Assembly: GCA_016782825.1 (NCBI GenBank)
Contig: JADHXT010000134.1
Location: forward strand, 1 to 8,314
Length of the DNA: 8,314 nt
Direction of reading: 5' to 3'
DNA from: Candidatus Brocadiia bacterium
GTDB taxonomy: Bacteria > Planctomycetota > PUPC01 > DSUN01
In this document: one piece after another, positions 6,632 through 8,314 of the stretch
Layout: every line of letters starts with the position of its first letter
Numbering within the stretch: position 1 is the first letter of the stretch
Program-made: the position numbers and the translations under genes
Notes under the pieces: generated by a model
Seen by the model: only the letters and a program-made list of their open reading frames with translations
Databases searched by the model: none
Told to the model about the DNA's origin: nothing

Positions 6632-7198
6632 TTACTTGGCGGCGTCGCGCGCGGCGAGCAGCAGCTTGATCCAGTGGCCGATGTAGTAGGGGTGGTCGTG
6701 GAAGGTGCGGCCGCTCACGAGGTTGCCGTCCACCACGCACGGCGCGTCGACGAAGATACCGCCGCACACTTCGAGGTCGAACTTGCACTTGGGCACGGTG
6801 GCCATGCGGCGGCCCTTCACGCAGCCGGCCCGGGCGGGAATCTCGACGCCGTGACACACGCTGGCGATGGGCTTGTTGTGCTCGAAGAAGTACCGCGTGA
6901 TGCGGATCAGGTCCGGGTCGTCGCGGATGTACTCGGGGGCACGCCCGCCGCTGAAGAAGATGCTCACGTACTCCTCGGGCTTCACGTCCTTGAACGCGAT
7001 GTCCGCCTGGATGGTATAGCCCTCCCACTCCTTGGTGATCGTCCAGCCCGGCTTCACCTCGTGCATCACCATCTGGTAGCGGCGTTTCTCGGGCGCGGCC
7101 ACCACGGCCTCGAACCCCTCCTCCTGCACGCGGTAGTAGGGGTACAGGGTGTCCACGGTTTCCGTCGCATCGCCGATGGGGAAAAGTACCTTGCCCAT
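6632..7198 (-). CDS. DJ-1/PfpI family protein
   Basis: A 188-residue protein of the DJ-1/PfpI class I glutamine-amidotransferase-like superfamily. Members include intracellular proteases/deglycases and small-molecule hydratases. The nucleophile elbow reads SVCHG, with C115 and H116. E13 aligns with the acidic residue that activates the cysteine in PfpI, and GGRAPE (84-89) supplies the glutamate that PfpI takes from a neighbouring subunit. The full PfpI-type active site therefore looks present. It is somewhat longer than PfpI (about 166 residues), mainly from an insert around residues 40-62. No signal peptide is seen, so it should be cytoplasmic. The ATG at 7198 is preceded by AAGGAGA with good spacing. 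It sits between the nucleotidyltransferase-fold gene (33 bases) and the oxidoreductase gene (22 bases). Substrate unknown. Confidence 0.9.
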   Translation of the reverse strand: MGKVLFPIGDATETVDTLYPYYRVQEEGFEAVVAAPEKRRYQMVMHEVKPGWTITKEWEGYTIQADIAFKDVKPEEYVSIFFSGGRAPEYIRDDPDLIRITRYFFEHNKPIASVCHGVEIPARAGCVKGRRMATVPKCKFDLEVCGGIFVDAPCVVDGNLVSGRTFHDHPYYIGHWIKLLLAARDAAK

Positions 7199-7231
7199 GG
7201 AATGGTCTCCTTACATGGCTGTCGGTTGGCC

Positions 7232-7867
7232 TCAGACTCCGTCCACCCCTTGCTCTCGCAGGTAGGAGCGGATGTCGTCCAGAGAGCGCAGGCCGCGGAA
7301 CAGGATCGCCTCGTAGATGTGTATGCCGCTCAGGACCGGGGTGCGACCTGCCGGCGTGAGCAGCGCGCGCTTGGTCTGGACGATGAGGCGGCGCGACGGC
7401 CCGTCCATCGCCTCCTGGAATCGCGACATCAGCGCAAGGTTGGCCTCGAGGTCATCCGCCTCCGTCGCCCACAGGTCCACCTTCCAGGTGGTGGAGGGAG
7501 CGCCAGCATCCAGCCTCATCCCCCAGTAGAGCCCTCCAGGAAGCCCATTCACCGGGGCACGACAGGTGTTTCGGAAATTGAGGCGGTCCACCCCGTCCAG
7601 CCGCGCCAGCTCCCGCCCCAGCTCGAAGAACCGGTCGAGCGACAGGGAATCCGGCTCCATCACCAAGTGGAGATCAATGTCGGGCCAGGCCATGACGTTG
7701 AGAGCGTAGCTGCCCGTGTAGATGAGGTGCCCGTAGGAGCGGAGCAGATCGCCGATGCCCCGTTCGCGGAGGAGCCGGCTGGCTTCGGCATGGAGCGCAT
7801 CGGCCACGGCGGGTGCCCGCTGCCCTTCCGCCTCTGCCGCGGCCTCGTTCAGGCGCGTTTCAGGCAC
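7232..7867 (-). CDS. Nucleotidyltransferase-fold protein of unknown function
   Basis: A 211-residue protein with the core signature of the DNA polymerase beta-like nucleotidyltransferase superfamily. It has GSY (52-54) on the turn before the catalytic strand, the paired acids in WPDIDLHLV (D63 and D65), and a third acid in KVDLWATE (D131). All three predicted metal ligands are present, so it should be active. It probably transfers a nucleotide to a small molecule, RNA or protein. The C-terminal third is mostly helical. It starts at GTG 7867 inside the end of the upstream isomerase gene (19-base overlap), with GGAG about 11 bases upstream, so translation is likely coupled. No antitoxin-like partner is adjacent, which argues against a MNT/HEPN pair. 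I do not recognise a specific function; a resistance-type adenylyltransferase is one possibility without direct support. Confidence 0.8.
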   Translation of the reverse strand: MPETRLNEAAAEAEGQRAPAVADALHAEASRLLRERGIGDLLRSYGHLIYTGSYALNVMAWPDIDLHLVMEPDSLSLDRFFELGRELARLDGVDRLNFRNTCRAPVNGLPGGLYWGMRLDAGAPSTTWKVDLWATEADDLEANLALMSRFQEAMDGPSRRLIVQTKRALLTPAGRTPVLSGIHIYEAILFRGLRSLDDIRSYLREQGVDGV

Positions 7868-8313
7868 TTCTTCAGGTACTCCTGCGCGGCAATGATCTCG
7901 GCGGTCACCTCGCCAGCCGTGGGCAGGATGGGAATGCCGCGCGGCGTCGGGTGCATGAAGACTGAGGTCCAGCCTCTGTAGTTGATCTTCTTGAGCGCCG
8001 CGACGATCGGCGTGAAGTCCATCTTCCCACGTCCCGGCATCTGCATGTGCTCCTGTTCTCGCGGCATCTTCTTGTGGCAGCCCATGCCGTGCTGCCAGGC
8101 GTAGAAGTGCACGAGGCCGTCGCCGAGGTCCTCGATCAGCTTGGCGATCTGGTCGGGCTTCGAGGGCAGGTGGTAGGGGGCGAGGGCGATGCCGATGTGC
8201 TTGGACGAGCGAAGCTCGGCCAGGTAGCGCATCGAGTCGAAGCTCTGGACGAGGCTGTTGCCGTGGTTCTCGATGCCGATGACCACGCCGTGCTTCTCGG
8301 CAGCGGCCACGTG
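7849..8313 (-). CDS. Sugar phosphate isomerase/epimerase, xylose isomerase-like TIM barrel (5' partial)
   Basis: The C-terminal half (about 154 residues) of a xylose-isomerase-like TIM-barrel protein. These enzymes are usually metal-dependent and isomerise or epimerise sugars or cyclitols. The frame stays open through the right edge (a CAC codon precedes the GTG at 8310), so the true start is outside. Visible landmarks are the metal-site strand GIENHG near the start, HFYAWQHGMGCH in the middle, and GRGKMDFTPIVAALKKINYRG, the usual approach to the last barrel strand. That strand ends in VFMHPTPRG rather than the acidic residue common in the superfamily. It is the first visible gene of the minus-strand cluster and overlaps the nucleotidyltransferase-fold gene by 19 bases. 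Pairing with a Gfo/Idh/MocA oxidoreductase is the common arrangement for inositol-like or unusual sugar catabolism. The substrate is unknown. Confidence 0.85.
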   Translation of the reverse strand, partial: HVAAAEKHGVVIGIENHGNSLVQSFDSMRYLAELRSSKHIGIALAPYHLPSKPDQIAKLIEDLGDGLVHFYAWQHGMGCHKKMPREQEHMQMPGRGKMDFTPIVAALKKINYRGWTSVFMHPTPRGIPILPTAGEVTAEIIAAQEYLKKCLKRA

Positions 8314-8314
8314 G

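Noticed and set aside
5275..6669. Long plus-strand open frame opposite the oxidoreductase gene
   Set aside because: Composition is Ala/Gly/Val/His-rich low complexity. The minus-strand frame has a Rossmann motif, GEKP, a Tat signal and a Shine-Dalgarno, so this is antisense shadow.
7232..7867. Nucleotidyltransferase-fold gene as a MNT/HEPN toxin-antitoxin component
   Set aside because: No HEPN-like or other small partner gene is adjacent, and it is embedded in and overlapped with a catabolic cluster.
6467..7981. 504-codon plus-strand open frame spanning three minus-strand genes
   Set aside because: It crosses gene boundaries, has no recognisable motif, and the opposite strand encodes three clear protein families with ribosome-binding sites.

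Overview
This is a GC-rich bacterial chromosomal window with six genes and no RNA genes, CRISPR arrays or transposases that I can see. The right-hand cluster contains a Tat-signal Gfo/Idh/MocA oxidoreductase, a PfpI-like protein and a xylose-isomerase-like sugar isomerase/epimerase. Clusters of this kind are common in Planctomycetota and related environmental lineages with large carbohydrate-catabolic repertoires. I infer such a host, probably an uncultured one, but nothing in the window fixes the taxon.

Layout. (1) Bases 2-2890, plus strand: mfd, the transcription-repair coupling factor, missing its N-terminus at the window edge. (2) Bases 2891-5192: a compact, apparently complete type II restriction-modification system. 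An Eco29kI-like GIY-YIG endonuclease (2978-3565, plus) faces an amino-type (N4-cytosine or N6-adenine) DNA methyltransferase (3582-5138, minus), with only 16 bases between their stop codons. The methyltransferase has an excisionase/MerR-type helix-turn-helix fused to its N-terminus, and no separate controller (C) gene is present. Each gene has its own recognisable promoter. The endonuclease promoter is followed at the predicted transcription start by a long imperfect inverted repeat. The methyltransferase start is preceded by a perfect 10-base palindrome touching its Shine-Dalgarno sequence. (3) Bases 5293-8313, minus strand: a tight four-gene cluster, in transcription order a sugar phosphate isomerase/epimerase (5' end outside the window), a nucleotidyltransferase-fold protein, a DJ-1/PfpI family protein and a Tat-exported Gfo/Idh/MocA oxidoreductase. 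Gaps are -19, 33 and 22 bases, so it is probably one operon whose promoter lies beyond the right edge.

How it fits together. The restriction system looks like a mobile insert between two host transcription units. By hand count of one 60-base line each, the endonuclease gene is about 57% GC and mfd about 70% GC. The most interesting hypothesis is that the methyltransferase uses its own N-terminal HTH to repress itself and/or control the nuclease, replacing a C protein. The sugar cluster looks like an ordinary catabolic operon, except for the orphan nucleotidyltransferase translationally overlapped with the isomerase.
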